Part shown: in pieces, positions 34,578 to 47,491 of the stretch
How the letters are laid out: each line of letters begins with the position of its first letter
Numbering within the stretch: the first letter of the stretch is position 1
From: Puccinellia tenuiflora
Lineage: Eukaryota; Streptophyta; Magnoliopsida; Poales; Poaceae
Length of the DNA: 64,000 bases
Assembly (NCBI GenBank): GCA_012064385.1
Contig: QRDG01001975.1
Location: 1,123,215 to 1,187,214, forward strand
Reading direction: 5' to 3'
The notes under the pieces: model-generated
Seen by the model: the letters and a program-made list of their open reading frames with translations, nothing else
The model's database searches: none
Told to the model about the DNA's origin: nothing
Made by a program: the position numbers and the translations under genes

Positions 34578-36857
34578 ATGTCGTCTAGGGATTTAGTGCA
34601 CAATTCCTTGTTTAGATTTAATGGCACAAATTTAATGTTTGGAAAACTCATATGCTTAGTCACTTACGGGTCTTGGACCCCAATATTGAGCGTATCTTAG
34701 ATATAGGTTTTTCTCCTCCAAAGGACTATGAAAGTACGACTTTAGAGGATGAGAAAAACTTATATCTAGATGCTCTAGCCTCTAATGAGTTTTGCAAATT
34801 TGTGAGTGTTGTAGTTTTCGAGTCAATCATGCCTCTCCGGGATACTCATGAATTATGGACCAAGCTTCAAGAAAAATACGGAGTGTCCAACTCTATTGAG
34901 GATGATTGCTCTCCCTCCACCTCCGGCCGTGACGAGTTCTCGTCTTCATCTACTTTCACCAAAATGTGGTAAGCCACAATCCAATGTAATGGTGAGTAGT
35001 GATAGGCTTTGCAATTTGGATAGTGAGCTCATTGTTGATGATCACTTATCTCTATCTTGTTGCAATGCTTCATCTTTGGACCTAAACACACATAGCACTA
35101 TAAATGTCATACATGCTAGTGTTGATAGTCCTTGCATGTCATCCAAAAATTGCTTAGATAAATCTAATGATGATATGCTTGCTTTATCTTGTTCCAATGA
35201 TGAAAATGCTTGTGTTCCCTCTAACTCTTGCATGAATATAAATGTAGAGGAAACTCAATTAATTGTGGAACAAGATTTGAACTTGAGTAGTTCAAAAATT
35301 AATTATCCCTCTTCATCCACCTATCATTGCCTTATGGCTAAATCTTCTTCTAGCAATGATAATAATAATGATAATGATGATGATAATAATGATGAAGAAG
35401 ATGATGTGGAAAAGGTTAATGCTATGCTTCAAAATAAAGGTCTAATGATTCTTAAAGCCCTTCCTAGCAATAAAAGTGCCCAAGCTAACCTCTTTGAAAT
35501 CATGAGCACTCTTATTGAGCGTGGGGAAACTATTGAGGCCTTGAAGCAAGCCTTGAAGAAAAGGGTAAGATAGAAAGAGATGATGCTATGGAGAAAGCAT
35601 CGTTAGAAGATGCTCTTGTGGAAGAGCAAGAGACTCGTGCTTCTCTAGAGGAGAAACTAGAATCTATCGAGGAGTCTCATAATGACATAATTGCTAAAAT
35701 CATTAAAGAACGTGACCATGCTCATGCTAAATATAAAGTCACGAAAAATGAAAATGCTAGATTAAATGAATGATCTTGCCAAGTTATCTTCTTCTATTCC
35801 TAATGTTAATGATGCTTGTGCTACTAACTCCAATTCTTGTGAAGCATCTACTTTGAAGGAGAATGTTGAGCTAAGGGCTCAACTTGAGTTGCTAACTAGC
35901 AAGTATGAGAGTTGGAAGAAAGTCATAAAAAGCTATCTAGCTCCAATGATGATCTTCTAGCATCCTATGCTTGTCTTAAGTTAGCTCATGAGGCCATCAC
36001 TACAAAGGTAACATCAAGTGAGCCTCATGTGGATATTAGCACAACTTTAATTAAAAATGCTATATTGCCATGTGCTAGTCCTAGTAGTTCATCCACTAAA
36101 AATGTTGGTACATCATGTGATGAATTACTTGCTTTGCCTTGTTGCTCTAACAACGATGCATCTACCTCCTCTAGTACTTGTGTTGTCACTAACCATGTAG
36201 AGAAAAGAGGAGAGCTCAAGGCCCAAGCCACTTCTTTGAAGAAAGGCTTGGAAAAGCGTCATGAAGGGAAGCGTGCACTTGACAACATGTTGAGTGTGCA
36301 ACAATCCCCCAATGACAAGAGTGGACTTGGATTCAACTCCAACAACAAGAACAAGTCCAAGGTTGAGAAGAAGAAGAAGGGCCAAGTTCAAATCAAGAAT
36401 CCGGCCAAGATCACTTGCTTCAAGTGCAAGCTAGAAGGGCACCATGTTCGTGATTGCCCAATGAAGAAGAAGAAGCCTCTTAGTGAGAAGCAACTAGGGA
36501 AGCGGCCTCTTGTTCAATCTCGTGCTCAACCACGAGTTGAACAAAGGCCACCTCCTAAGAAGACTCAAGTTAATTGCTCCTCAAGTTGAGGAGCCTATTA
36601 AGAAGAAGAAGAGTCGGTGTTGCTACCTTTGCCGTGGCAAAGGTCATTTTGCTTCTTCATGCACTAACGGTACCCCATCCAACCCTATCATAATTGATGA
36701 TGTTTATTCTCTTGGGAAGGATAGAGTTGGCAATGTGTTTGCCAAGTATGTGGGAGCTCAAAGTGGTGTCAAGAAAAGCACCATTTGGGTTCCCAAGCCT
36801 ATTGTGACTAACCTCTTAGGACCCAACTTGGTTGGGGACCAACAAGCTTCAACTTGA
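34578..36857 (+). pseudogene. Element A gag, frameshifted
   Basis: Starts MSSRDLVHNSLFRFNGTN like the intact copy in element B, then loses one T near 34632. Further frame changes lie near 34960, 35565, 35770, 35930 and 36580. Between them the protein matches element B closely: an acidic Ser/Asn-rich middle, a long coiled coil, and two CCHC zinc knuckles (CFKCKLEGHHVRDC and CYLCRGKGHFASSC). It would bind and package element RNA. Not functional. Confidence 0.88.
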
Positions 36858-39800
36858 TCAATAGGTGTTTGTGGAGGACATTGGTGACTTGGCTATTTTT
36901 GAAGAATTAAGGGATCTTCATGGTTTTATTTCTCAAGCCAAGTCAATTGGATTATCACATATCTATCTCATATCCAATGCTTCCTCCTTGCGGTAACTTG
37001 TATTTAACTCATATATACATTGAAAGTTGCTTGCTCCCTTGCATGTGTTAGTTTTGTTCCTAGCATGTGCTTGTATATGTTATGCTACTTTCCTTCTTGT
37101 CTTGTTACTCAAGGTTATGTAAGATAGTTGTGTATCATATATGTGTAACTTTGTGTTGAGCTTTTTGAATCTTGTGTGGATTTCATTTGGCTCTTTGAGT
37201 TATTAATGGACTATCCCATTTTGGGGGAGTGATGTGCTTTGTGCACCTCACAAACCTAAAAATGTGTATACATGAAGCACACCACCTAGTATTGATATTT
37301 CAATATTATCTAGTTACTATGTGGTATGTTATATTCATGAGAAATTCAATTCTACAATGTCCATTAATTTCTCTAGTTGGTTTTATTTGCCTCTTGTTTA
37401 AAAAATAAAATGAAGTATCACATTATGGGGGAGTAATAAGCTATGTGCATATTACAATCCCATAAAAATGTGAACATTTGAGGTTTGCCACTTAGATTTG
37501 ATATTGTACATTATCTATTTCCTATGTGGCATGTTTACTCAAACAAGTTCCAATTTTCCTTTGTGGTTACCCTTTGGTTCTTGTTTGTGTGAGTTTGCTT
37601 GGTGTGGTTTTTCTCTAATATGCATTTCCATATATTATGTGAGAAACCATTTGTTTCATTTTATTCTAACCATGGCTTTGCCGGTTGGTTCGAATAATTG
37701 AAACTACCAACAAACCTCTTTAAAATATGGTGTTTAATTCCTATCTTTTGCCATTTGCTAGTTTGTTGTGAAGTTGGTCTTGTACATCATTCCTTTATAC
37801 CACCGAGAAATATCTCTATACTCCTTGTCCATGACAAGTGTTTCTAGTAATTGTGGTGGATTTTGTAGATCATCTTCACATTGGCTCTTGCGTTAATTTG
37901 CTTTATCTATTGCCTTCCTTGCCTTTTGAATGGATCCTATTTTTCAATTGGTAGTGTTTAGTGTTGTAAATAAAATATGGAGAGTAATGATCCCTTGTGC
38001 ATGCATTTTGTATTCAAATGCAAATATCTAAGATAATGCATGAATCTTGGGGGAGCATTCCTTTTTATTTAGAACACTAATCCTATCTATCAATTTTTGA
38101 TCCTTTCAATTGGCATTTGATTCTTTATCTTGTGTTGGCACCTTCAATTGGTATTAATTGGAATTTAATATCTCCTCCATAGATATTTGTTCCAATTGAT
38201 ATTTATTGTGGGAGTCTTGATACCTTTTGCCTTATTTTAACTTTACTTGATTTCGGTCAAGTATCACCCTCTTCTTGGTATCTTTTCTCCTAGTTGATAT
38301 TTTTTGTTTTAATTGGTATCTTATTTTCAATTGGTGTCTTTTCAATCATGTGTTGTTTGATTTGATTCCTATTGATATCACACTTCATGTGTTGATGTGT
38401 TTTGGAATCAATCATTTGTTGATTTGATTTTTCCTCAATCATGTGTTGATTTGGAGTTTGATATAATTTGGACAACCTTTAGTGTCACACTCTTGTGTGC
38501 TCTCTTCTTGGTTTACTTGGTGTTTTTGTCCAAATTGTATCTCGTTTGGATCTTGAAAGACTTTGTATGTATATCCTTTACTATTTATATTATATGGCAT
38601 GCTAGTCCTTTTAGTTCCAATATATAGGGGATACTCCACCGAATCCTAAATCGGCTAAGATGTGCATGAAATTCAATTTCATATCTATATGCACATATTT
38701 ATGTGGAGTGTTTCCTATATATTGTAGTTTATCTAACTACTATGGGACCCAATGAGTTTGGGAACCATTTTGTACTCTAATTGTGTTTTAGGTACAATGG
38801 AGATGCATTGGATGCTTGCCTCATTCATAAGGAAGGTGTTCTCACCGTGTGATTGTCGGAGTCAAGCTTTGATGACAAACCAACTCTCATCATCTTCATC
38901 TTCAATGCATCTCGGTAACAAGTATCTATCCCATGCATACCTTTCTAGTATTCAACCTTGTGTAGGTTGCCTCTTGGCATGAAAGCTCTTATATGCAATT
39001 GTTGTGGTTTTGGCTTTTTCCTTCACTTAATATATCTTTGTGATATGTGTGATGAATTTGCAAAAACCTTTCTTCAATTGATATTATTTCCTTGTGATAC
39101 TTGTTGCCTATTTCAAAGCATCTCCACTATCTCTTGTTCCCTTAGTGATATGTGTGATGCATTTGATATATTTGAAGTTCATTTATATACAATGAGATAA
39201 ATTTGAGCTATGTGCTATGCTTTTAAGCAACAATCTCATGTGTATATTTATGACTTCCTTTTGGATACCTTGTTCTCTTTTTCCCGAACCATTTCGTATG
39301 TATATGTTTCTTTGCGGATGTATATCTTCAATGGTTTGTCTAATAAGAAACCTATACATATGAGAGAGGTCATCTTTTAGTTGGTATCCTATTTCTTTTG
39401 AGCCACCTTGTTTTTCATCTATAATTCTTTGGTGGTTCCAAATTTGTCTCATGAGTGCTTGTCTTATTGTTTATTGGTATCTTTGCACACTCATGTATTT
39501 CTTGAAGATCTTTGACTTCATGCCTACCATGGTGAGCATGTTGAATTTTATTTGACTAAATGCTCTCACTAGCTTTTGGCATTTTCAATTGGTTTTAGTT
39601 TCCAATTGGTATCCCTAAGCTTGTGAAAATGTTTCTTTAAAAGATCGTCTTTTATCTCGGTTGGGCCTATCTTATGTTGAATCTTTGAAAATTGGTATCT
39701 TCTTCTGGCTCAACCACATCTTTGGTGCAAGTGCTATGATTTGCTTTTGCATTATGCACTCTTGCACTAGTTGCGTGTTTTAGATGATTTTGGGGGAGCA

Positions 39801-40268
39801 AGGATGCCATTTTTATGCACTCCTCAATGGTGCATAAAAAAATTGGGGAGCTTCTCCGTTTTCATTTAGAACTCTCACTTTGGATCTTTTGATTGCTTTT
39901 CTCCTTTGTGGAGATGTTTAAAATGATTTCATCTTTTTTTGCAATCTTTGGATCCTCAATATAGTTTGATTTCCTCTAATTATTCGTCAATGAATAAGTG
40001 CATTTGATTTCACTCATATCTTGAGAAATGCACACCTTTATGGAGGAACTCATATTATATTGGCTCTCTAAATTTTTCTTCCCATTTCGGCAATCGATGC
40101 CAATGGGGGAGAAGTTTAGAGGGTTTAAGGGAATTTGGGTTTTATGCTTTTGTTGCATTTGCCTTTAATGCGCTTTGCATCCTTGCTTGTTTGTCCTGCA
40201 AGGTTGCTTTATTCTTTATATAAACCCTCTTAAAAGGGATTGTCATCAATTACCAAAATGGGGGAGAT
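36858..40268 (+). other. Non-coding internal region of element A
   Basis: No pol homology. T-rich DNA with repeated AATTGGTATC-like words (38090-38345, 39380, 39473, 39600, 39688) and at least six TGGGGGAG motifs (about 37227, 37425, 38048, 39789, 40108, 40257), the last being the polypurine tract. Confidence 0.7.
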
Positions 40269-40318
40269 TGAAAGTGCATGGTTGATCCCATGCATGGTTT
40301 TGGTAATTAATGACAATC
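40238..40318 (+). promoter_or_regulatory. Hairpin enclosing polypurine tract and 3' LTR start, element A
   Basis: The arms 40238-40258 and 40298-40318 are inverted copies with one mismatch in 21. The 39-nt loop holds AATGGGGGAGAT (the polypurine tract) and the first bases of the LTR, including a second small inverted repeat GCATGG...CCATGC. Confidence 0.7.
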
Positions 40319-42713
40319 TCTATGGACTAATATTTGCATTGAGCTATATTTGTAGGTGTCCATTTGCTTGCTTGTCTCCATTTGTTGGAGTCAAGGTCTC
40401 GCTTGTTCTCCATGTGTTGGAGTCAAGGTTTAGGGAAGAAGATCATTTGTTGATCAAGGCCAAGGTGTTCGTCATCAAGAGAAAGGCCAAGTGAAGATAT
40501 ACCGAAGGAGTGCTTTCCCCATCTTGGTGTATGGGGGAGCGTCATGTGAATCTTCACCAAGCAAGGCGCAATCAAGAAAGGTGGTTTGCCTTGAGGAGAT
40601 GAAGATCGTCTTCATCGACCTCAAGTGGTTTAAGCGCAAGGCAAAGGTATGATCTTGATAGGGTTTCTATTTTACCGGTCTCATTATGTTTAGTGAGAGA
40701 CCGGGTTATAGGATAGATAGCCGTACTATCAAGAGGGGCTCTCGACCGAGTATCGTGATCGTATCGTTCGTGGAGAGCTCAAACCTTTGCATCCATGCAA
40801 TCATCTTTATTGGTTCTTATTTGGCTTTTATCCATGTGAGAATTTAGAGCTTGTGTTCATCTCCATACCAAGCTCTAGTTCATCAAAAACGGATCTCATG
40901 AATATCTTCTTGCGTTTTTGATATCGGAGGTTTTACCGGTTTGTCTCTTCTACGAGAGGTCAAACTCTCTCCTTATGATTTTCCTCCTCACATGATAGAC
41001 TATGATGTGTATATGCATGATCTTGTAGGGCTTGTGATTATCTTCGAAACAAGCCCAAGATCATTGAAAACGGAGTCTTGATGAAAAGCTTGTGCGTTTT
41101 CGGTGTTGGAGATTTTGCCGGTTCATCCGCTTGGAAAGGTCTCACCTTCCATCCCTTCGCACAATCTCCTTTGCTTGTTTCATATTTTACGTTTTTGTAG
41201 TGTAAGCTCTTGTCGTCCTCTTTCCAACAAAATTGGATTCACTCGATTCGGAGCTTCCACGCAAAAGTTATTCAGTTTCAGGCTTCTGCAGTTTTTATCT
41301 CTGTCTGGCGGTAGTACCGCTGTGGCAGCGGTAGTACCGCTCCTCCTGGAGTGGAACTACTAATGCTCAACGGCTACTACCCCTGGCGGTAGTACCGCGG
41401 CAGTACCGTTGTCTTCAGGCAGCGGTACTACCGCTGGTGGTACCGCCCGAGGTACCGCTAGACCCTTTTTGTGTACTGCCTATCCCTCCGGTACCCTGGC
41501 GGTAGCTGCCACGTTCTACCGCTGTGACCCTTAGATTTGAATCGAAGGGGTCCGGCGGTAGTACCGGCCGCCCACCGTAGTACCGCTCGCCTGGAGTGCA
41601 GCTACCCTCTGAGTACGTAGCAGCTGGTGTTGTGGCCGCGGGACCGCCCGGAACTTGCGGTAGTACCGCTGCTCCCACGGTAGTACCCTGTGCAGTTTTT
41701 CTGCCATAAGGCTAGTTTTTGGGGGAGGCTTAAATAGCCCTTCTTCCCCAAGGACCGGTTGACGTTCATTTTCTGCTCAATTTCTCTCTCCTCCATTGTG
41801 CAATCTGTGACTTGATTCCTCTCTCCCTCCAATGATTGCCAACTAGGGATTCAGAGAGAGAAAGATCTACATTCACCAAGCAAATCCCGCTAGTGAGAAA
41901 CGTGGATCAATTTGGGGTTGCTTGTGGTTCATCCCTTTTTCTTCCTCTCTTATTCCCTCCATAGCATTAGTTGCTTTGGTTGGAATTTGGGAGTGAAGGA
42001 TTTGAGCACTTTGTGTGCTCTTGCCTTTTGCATTTGTTGCATCGGGTTGCTCCCTCCACGGTGATACGTGAAGATCGACGTTGAAGAGCTTGTTACTCTT
42101 GGGTGCATTGTGTTCCCAAGAGCTTGTTGCCTCTTGGGTGCATTGTGTACCCTAGACGGTTGGAGGTGCCGCGAAGTCTTCGCTTGTGAAGCTTCGGCAC
42201 GAGTTTGGGAGCCCCCAATTGGGTTGTGGGTGTGTGCCCCAAGAAGAAGTTGTAAAGGGCTCCGGAATCCGCCCCGAAGGATTCCGATAGTGGAAGGTGA
42301 ACCAATCCCTTGGGTGAGGTTCATCGGAGAATAGGGTGAGGCCTTTGTGGCATCTTGAGTAGGCCTCTTGTGGCGAGCTCACACCCCTCCAACGAGACGT
42401 ACTCCCTTAACAAGGAGGAACTCGGGAATACATCCTCGTCTCCGCGTGCCTCGGTTATTTCTATACCCGAGCTTTACTTATGCAATTTACATTGTGATAG
42501 CCTTCGTGCTTGAAGTTTATATCTTGCTATCACCTTGTTGCTTGCTTGTTATAAGTTGTTGGTGCACATAGGTTACCTAGATATTAGGTTGTTGCTTGTT
42601 AATTTAAACACATAGTTTTATTCCGCAATTATCAAGCCCCTAATTAGAAAAAGTTTTAATCGCCTATTCACCCCCCCCTCTAGGCGACATCCGGGCATTG
42701 TTTGTTCTTTTCA
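40269..42713 (+). repeat. 3' LTR of element A
   Basis: Nearly identical to the 5' LTR for the first ~1.2 kb and again from about 41946 to 42540. In between (about 41570-41945) it carries many one- to few-base deletions, and the last ~150 bp is also altered. TATA-equivalent near 41727. Confidence 0.85.
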
Positions 42714-44087
42714 CATGGTCTGGAACTTTGGCCCGGAAATTTGGCCGGAAATATCCGGGGGGCCGGAAATTCCGGCCTAAGGACCGGAACTTCCGGCCCT
42801 GTGAAAACTGCAAAAAGTGCAAAACGAAAACGGACATATCTTTCGCATCCGGACTCCGTTTTCGATGATCTGGGACTCGGTTGGAATCGTAACAACAAGA
42901 TCTACAAGAATATACAAAGAAACATCATAGTCCAAAAAGGGAGCATAAAACCAATGGGAAAAGGTAAAGCCATTCTATTAAAGAACAACCGGTAAATCTT
43001 CCAATATCAGAACCCAACAAGTTTTTCATCCGGACTCCGTTTCGATGATCTTGGGCTCGTTGGACTCGCAACGAAAAGCTCTACAAGATCATGCAGAGAA
43101 AACATCATTGTCCATCATGATATTATAAAGCAAATGGGAAAAGGTAAAAGCTCCTTTTCGCAACCGAAAAACCAAATCTTATGCAAATGAAAAGTCCGAA
43201 TGAAATAAAACCAATTTTGTTGAAGAGGACGACAAATGCTACCTTTGAAAAAAGCAAACAAGCAAAGGAGATTTTGCAAAGAAATGGAAGAGATAAATCT
43301 TCCGTACGGATGAACCGGCAAAATTCCAATACCGAAACCGCAATAGAAGACGCAAATGCAAACCGTTTTCGGTGACCTTGGCTTTGTCATGACAAGCAGG
43401 ACAAGCACCAAGACCACACCACGATAAGATCCAAATAAGAACCAATAAAGATGATTGCATGGATGCAAAGGTTTGAGCTCTCCACGAACGATACGATCAT
43501 GAAACTCGGTCGAGAGCCCTCTTGATAGTACGGCTATCTATCCTATAACCCGGTCTCTCACTAAACACCATGAGACCGTAAAATAGAAACCCTATCAAGA
43601 TCATACCTTTGCCTTGCGCATTAATCCACTTGAGGTCGACGAAGATGATCTTCATCTCCTCAAGACGCATCACCTTTCTTGATTGCGCTTCGTTTGGTGA
43701 AGATTCACATGACGCTCCCCCATACACCAAGATGGGGAAAGCACTCTTCGACAAATCTTCAATGGACTTGAGGGTTGATCAATCCGCACAAAGCTTTGAT
43801 CAACCCAAAACTTCTTCTTCTTCCCTTGAGCTTGACTCCAACAAATGGAGGGTCAAGCAACGCACCTTGACTCCAACACATGGAGACAAGCTTGGCCTTG
43901 ATCAACAAATGAATCTTCAACCTTGACCTTGACTCCAACCAATGGAGACAAGCAAGCTGGCCTTGGTCAACAATGATCTTGACACAAGCTAAAGGACAAC
44001 CTACACATAGAGCTCAACACAAATATTAGTCCATAGAGATTGTCATTAATTACCAAAACCATGCATGGGATCAACCATGCACTTTCA
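42714..44087 (-). repeat. 3' LTR of element B, truncated
   Basis: Matches 51015-52399. The part missing is the TATA region and the LTR 3' end. Small indels against the 5' LTR are concentrated in the first ~400 bp (42714-43130). Confidence 0.85.
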
Positions 44088-47000
44088 ATCTCCCCCATTT
44101 TGGTAATTGATGACAATCCCGTTTAAGAGGGTTTATATAATGAATAAAGCATCCTTGCATGACAGACAAGCAAGAATGCAAAGCGCATTAAAGGCAAATG
44201 CAACACAAGCATAAAACCCAAATTCCCTTAAACCCTCTAAACTTCTCCCCCATTGGCATCGATTGCCGAAATGGGAAGAAAAATTTAGAGAGCCAATATA
44301 ATATGAGTTCCTCCATAAAGGTGTGCATTACTCAAGATATGAGTGAAATCAAATGCACTTATTCATTGACGAATAATTAGAGGAAATCAAACTATATTGA
44401 GGATCCAAAGATTGCAAAAAGATGAAATCATTTTAAACATCTCCACAAAGGAGAAAAGCAATCAAAAAATCCAAAGCGAGAGCTCTAAATAAAAACGGAG
44501 AAGCTCCCCAATTTTCATGCACAATTGAGGAGTGCATAAAAATGGCATCCTTGCTCCCCCAAAATCATCTAGAACACTCAACAAGTGCAAGAGTGCATAA
44601 TGCAAAAGCAAATCATAGCACTTGCACCAAAGATGTGGTTGAGCCATAAAAAGATACTAATTTTCAAAAATTCAACATAAGATAGGCCCAATCGAGATAA
44701 AAAGATCTTTTAAAGAAATATATTCACAAGCTTAGGGATACCAATTGGAAACTAAAACCAATTGAAAATGCCAAAAGCTAGTGAGAGCATTTAGCAAATG
44801 AAAAATCAACATGCTCACCATGGTAGGCATGAAGTGAAAGATCTTCAACAAATACATGAGTGTGTAAAGATACCAATAAACACTAAGACAAGCACTCATG
44901 AGGCAAATTTGGAACCACCAAAGAATTATAGATGAAAAACAAGGTGGCTCAAAAGAAATAGGATACCAACTAAAAAATGACCTCTCTCGTATGTATAGGT
45001 TTCTTATTAGACAAACCATTGAAGATATACATCCGCAAAGAAACATATACATACGAAATGGTCCGGGAAAAAGATAACAAGGTATCCAAAAGGAAGTCAT
45101 AAATATACAAATGAGATTGTTGCTTAAAAGCATAGCACATAGCTCAAATTTATCTCATTGTACATAAATGAACTTCAAATATATCAAATGCATCACACAT
45201 ATCACTAAGGGAACAAGAGATAGTGGAGATGCTTTGAAATAGGCAACAAGTATCACAAGGAAATAATATCAATTGAAGAAAGGTTTTTGCAAATTCAACA
45301 CACATATCACAAAGATATATTAAGTGAAGGAAATAGGCCAAAACCACAACAATTGCATCTAAAAGCTTTTCATGCCAAGAGGCAACCTACACAAGGTTGG
45401 ATACTAAAAAGTATGCATGAGATAGATACTTGTTACCGAGATGGCATTGGTGATGAAGATGATGAGAGTTGGTTATCATCAAAGCTTGACTCCGACAATC
45501 ACATGGTGAGAACACCTTCCTTATGAGTGAGGCAAGCATCCAATGCATCTCCATTGTACCTAAAACAAAATTAGAGTACAAAATGGTTCCCAAACTCATT
45601 GGGTTCCATAGTAGTTAGATCAACTACAATATATAGGAAACACTCCACATAAATATGTGCATATAGATATGAAATTGAATTTCATGCACATCTTAGCCGA
45701 TTTAGGATTCGGTGGAGTATCCCCTATATATTGGATCAAGAAAGATAAGCATGCTAAAATAATATAAATTAGTAACCAAGCATGCAAAGGCTTTCTAGAA
45801 CCAAAAGAGATATAATTTGGACAAAAACACCAAGTAAACCAAGAAGAGAGCACACCAAGGTGTGACACAAAAGGTTGTCCAAATATATCAAAATCCAAAT
45901 CAACACATGATTGAGGAAAAAATCAAATCAACAAATGATTGATTCCAAAACACATCAACACATGAAGTGTGATATCAAAAGGAATCAAATCAACACAACA
46001 AATGATTGAAAAGACACCAATTGAAAATAAGATACCAATTAAAACAAAAATAACAACTAGGAGAAAAGATACCAAGAAGAGGGTGATACTTGACCAAAAT
46101 CAAGTAAAGTGAAATAAGGCAAAAGGTATCAAGACTCCCACAATAAATATCAATTGGAACAAATATCTATGGTGGAGATATTAAATTCCAATAATACCAA
46201 TTGAAGGTACCAACACAAGATAAAGAATCAAATGCCAATTGAGAGGATCAAAAATTGATAGAAAGAATAGTGTTCTAAATAAAAAGGAATGCTCCCCCAA
46301 GATTAATGCATTATCTTAGATATTTGCATTTGAATACAAAATGCATGCACAAGGGATCATTACTCTCCATATTTTATCTAAAACACTAAACACTACCGAT
46401 TGAAAGATAGGATCCATTCAAAAGGCAAGGAAGGCAATAGATAAAGCAAATCAACGCAAGAGCCAATGTGAAGATGGTCTACAAAATCCACCACAATTAC
46501 TAGTATCACTTGTCATGGACAAGGAGTATATAGAGATATTTCTCGGTGAATAAAGGAATGATGTACAAGACCAACTTCACAACAAACTAGCAAATGGCAA
46601 AAGATAGGAATTAAAACACCATTTTTTAACGAGGTTTGTTGGTAGTTTTAATTATTCGAACCAACCGGCAAAGCCATGGTTAGAATAAAAGGAAACAAAT
46701 AGTTTCTCACATAATATATGGATATGCATATTAGAGAAAAACCACACCAAGCAACCTCACACAAACAAGAACCAAAGGGTAACCACAAAGGAAAATTGGA
46801 ACTTGTTTGAGTAAACATGCCACATAGGAAATGGATAATGTACAATATCAACTCTAAGTGGCAAACCTCAAATGTTCACATTTTTATGGGATTGTAATAT
46901 GCACATAGCTTATTACTCCCCCATAATGTGATAATTCATTTTATTTTAAACAAGAGGCAAATAAAACCAACTAGAGAAATTAATGGACATGTAGAATTTG

Positions 47001-47491
47001 AATTTCTCATGAATATGACATACCACATAGTAGCTAGATAATATTGAAATATCAAAACTAGGTGGTGTGCTTCATGTACATACATTTTTAGGTTTGTGAG
47101 GTGCACTAAGCACATCACTCCCCCAAAATGGGATAGTCCATTAATATCTCAAAGAGGCAAATAAAATCCACACAAGATTCAATAAAGCTCAACACAACGT
47201 TACAAATACATGATATACAACTATCTAACATAACCTTGAATAACAAGACAAGAAAGATAGAAGCATATCATATACAAGCACATGCTAGGAACTAGACTAA
47301 CACATGCAAGGGAGCAAGCAACTTTCAATGTATATATGAATTAAATACAATGTTACCGCAAGGAGGAGCATTGGATATGAGATAGATATGTGATGATCCA
47401 ATTGACTTGGCTTGATGAGATAAAACCATGAAGATCCCTTAATTCTTCAAAAGAAACCAAGTCACCAATGTCCTCCACTAACACCTATTGA
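44088..47491 (-). other. Non-coding internal region of element B
   Basis: Parallels 36858-40268 in element A: no pol, repeated GATACCAATT words and CTCCCCCA motifs (complements of TGGGGGAG). The hairpin around the polypurine tract is conserved (about 44038-44118). Confidence 0.7.

Larger units (their letters stand above)
32013..42713 (+). mobile_element. Element A: gag-only LTR retrotransposon
   Basis: Two direct LTRs (32013-34523 and 40269-42713), a primer-binding site, a gag gene (broken) and about 3.4 kb of non-coding DNA, but no protease, reverse transcriptase, RNase H or integrase. This is a non-autonomous element. The gag resembles Copia-type gag (N-terminal F-N-G-N-F-x-x-W pattern, CCHC zinc knuckles) and the primer site fits initiator Met-tRNA, both usual for Copia. 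The LTRs are very similar over most of their length, so the insertion is fairly recent. The right target duplication is not found because the 3' LTR abuts truncated element B. Confidence 0.85.
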
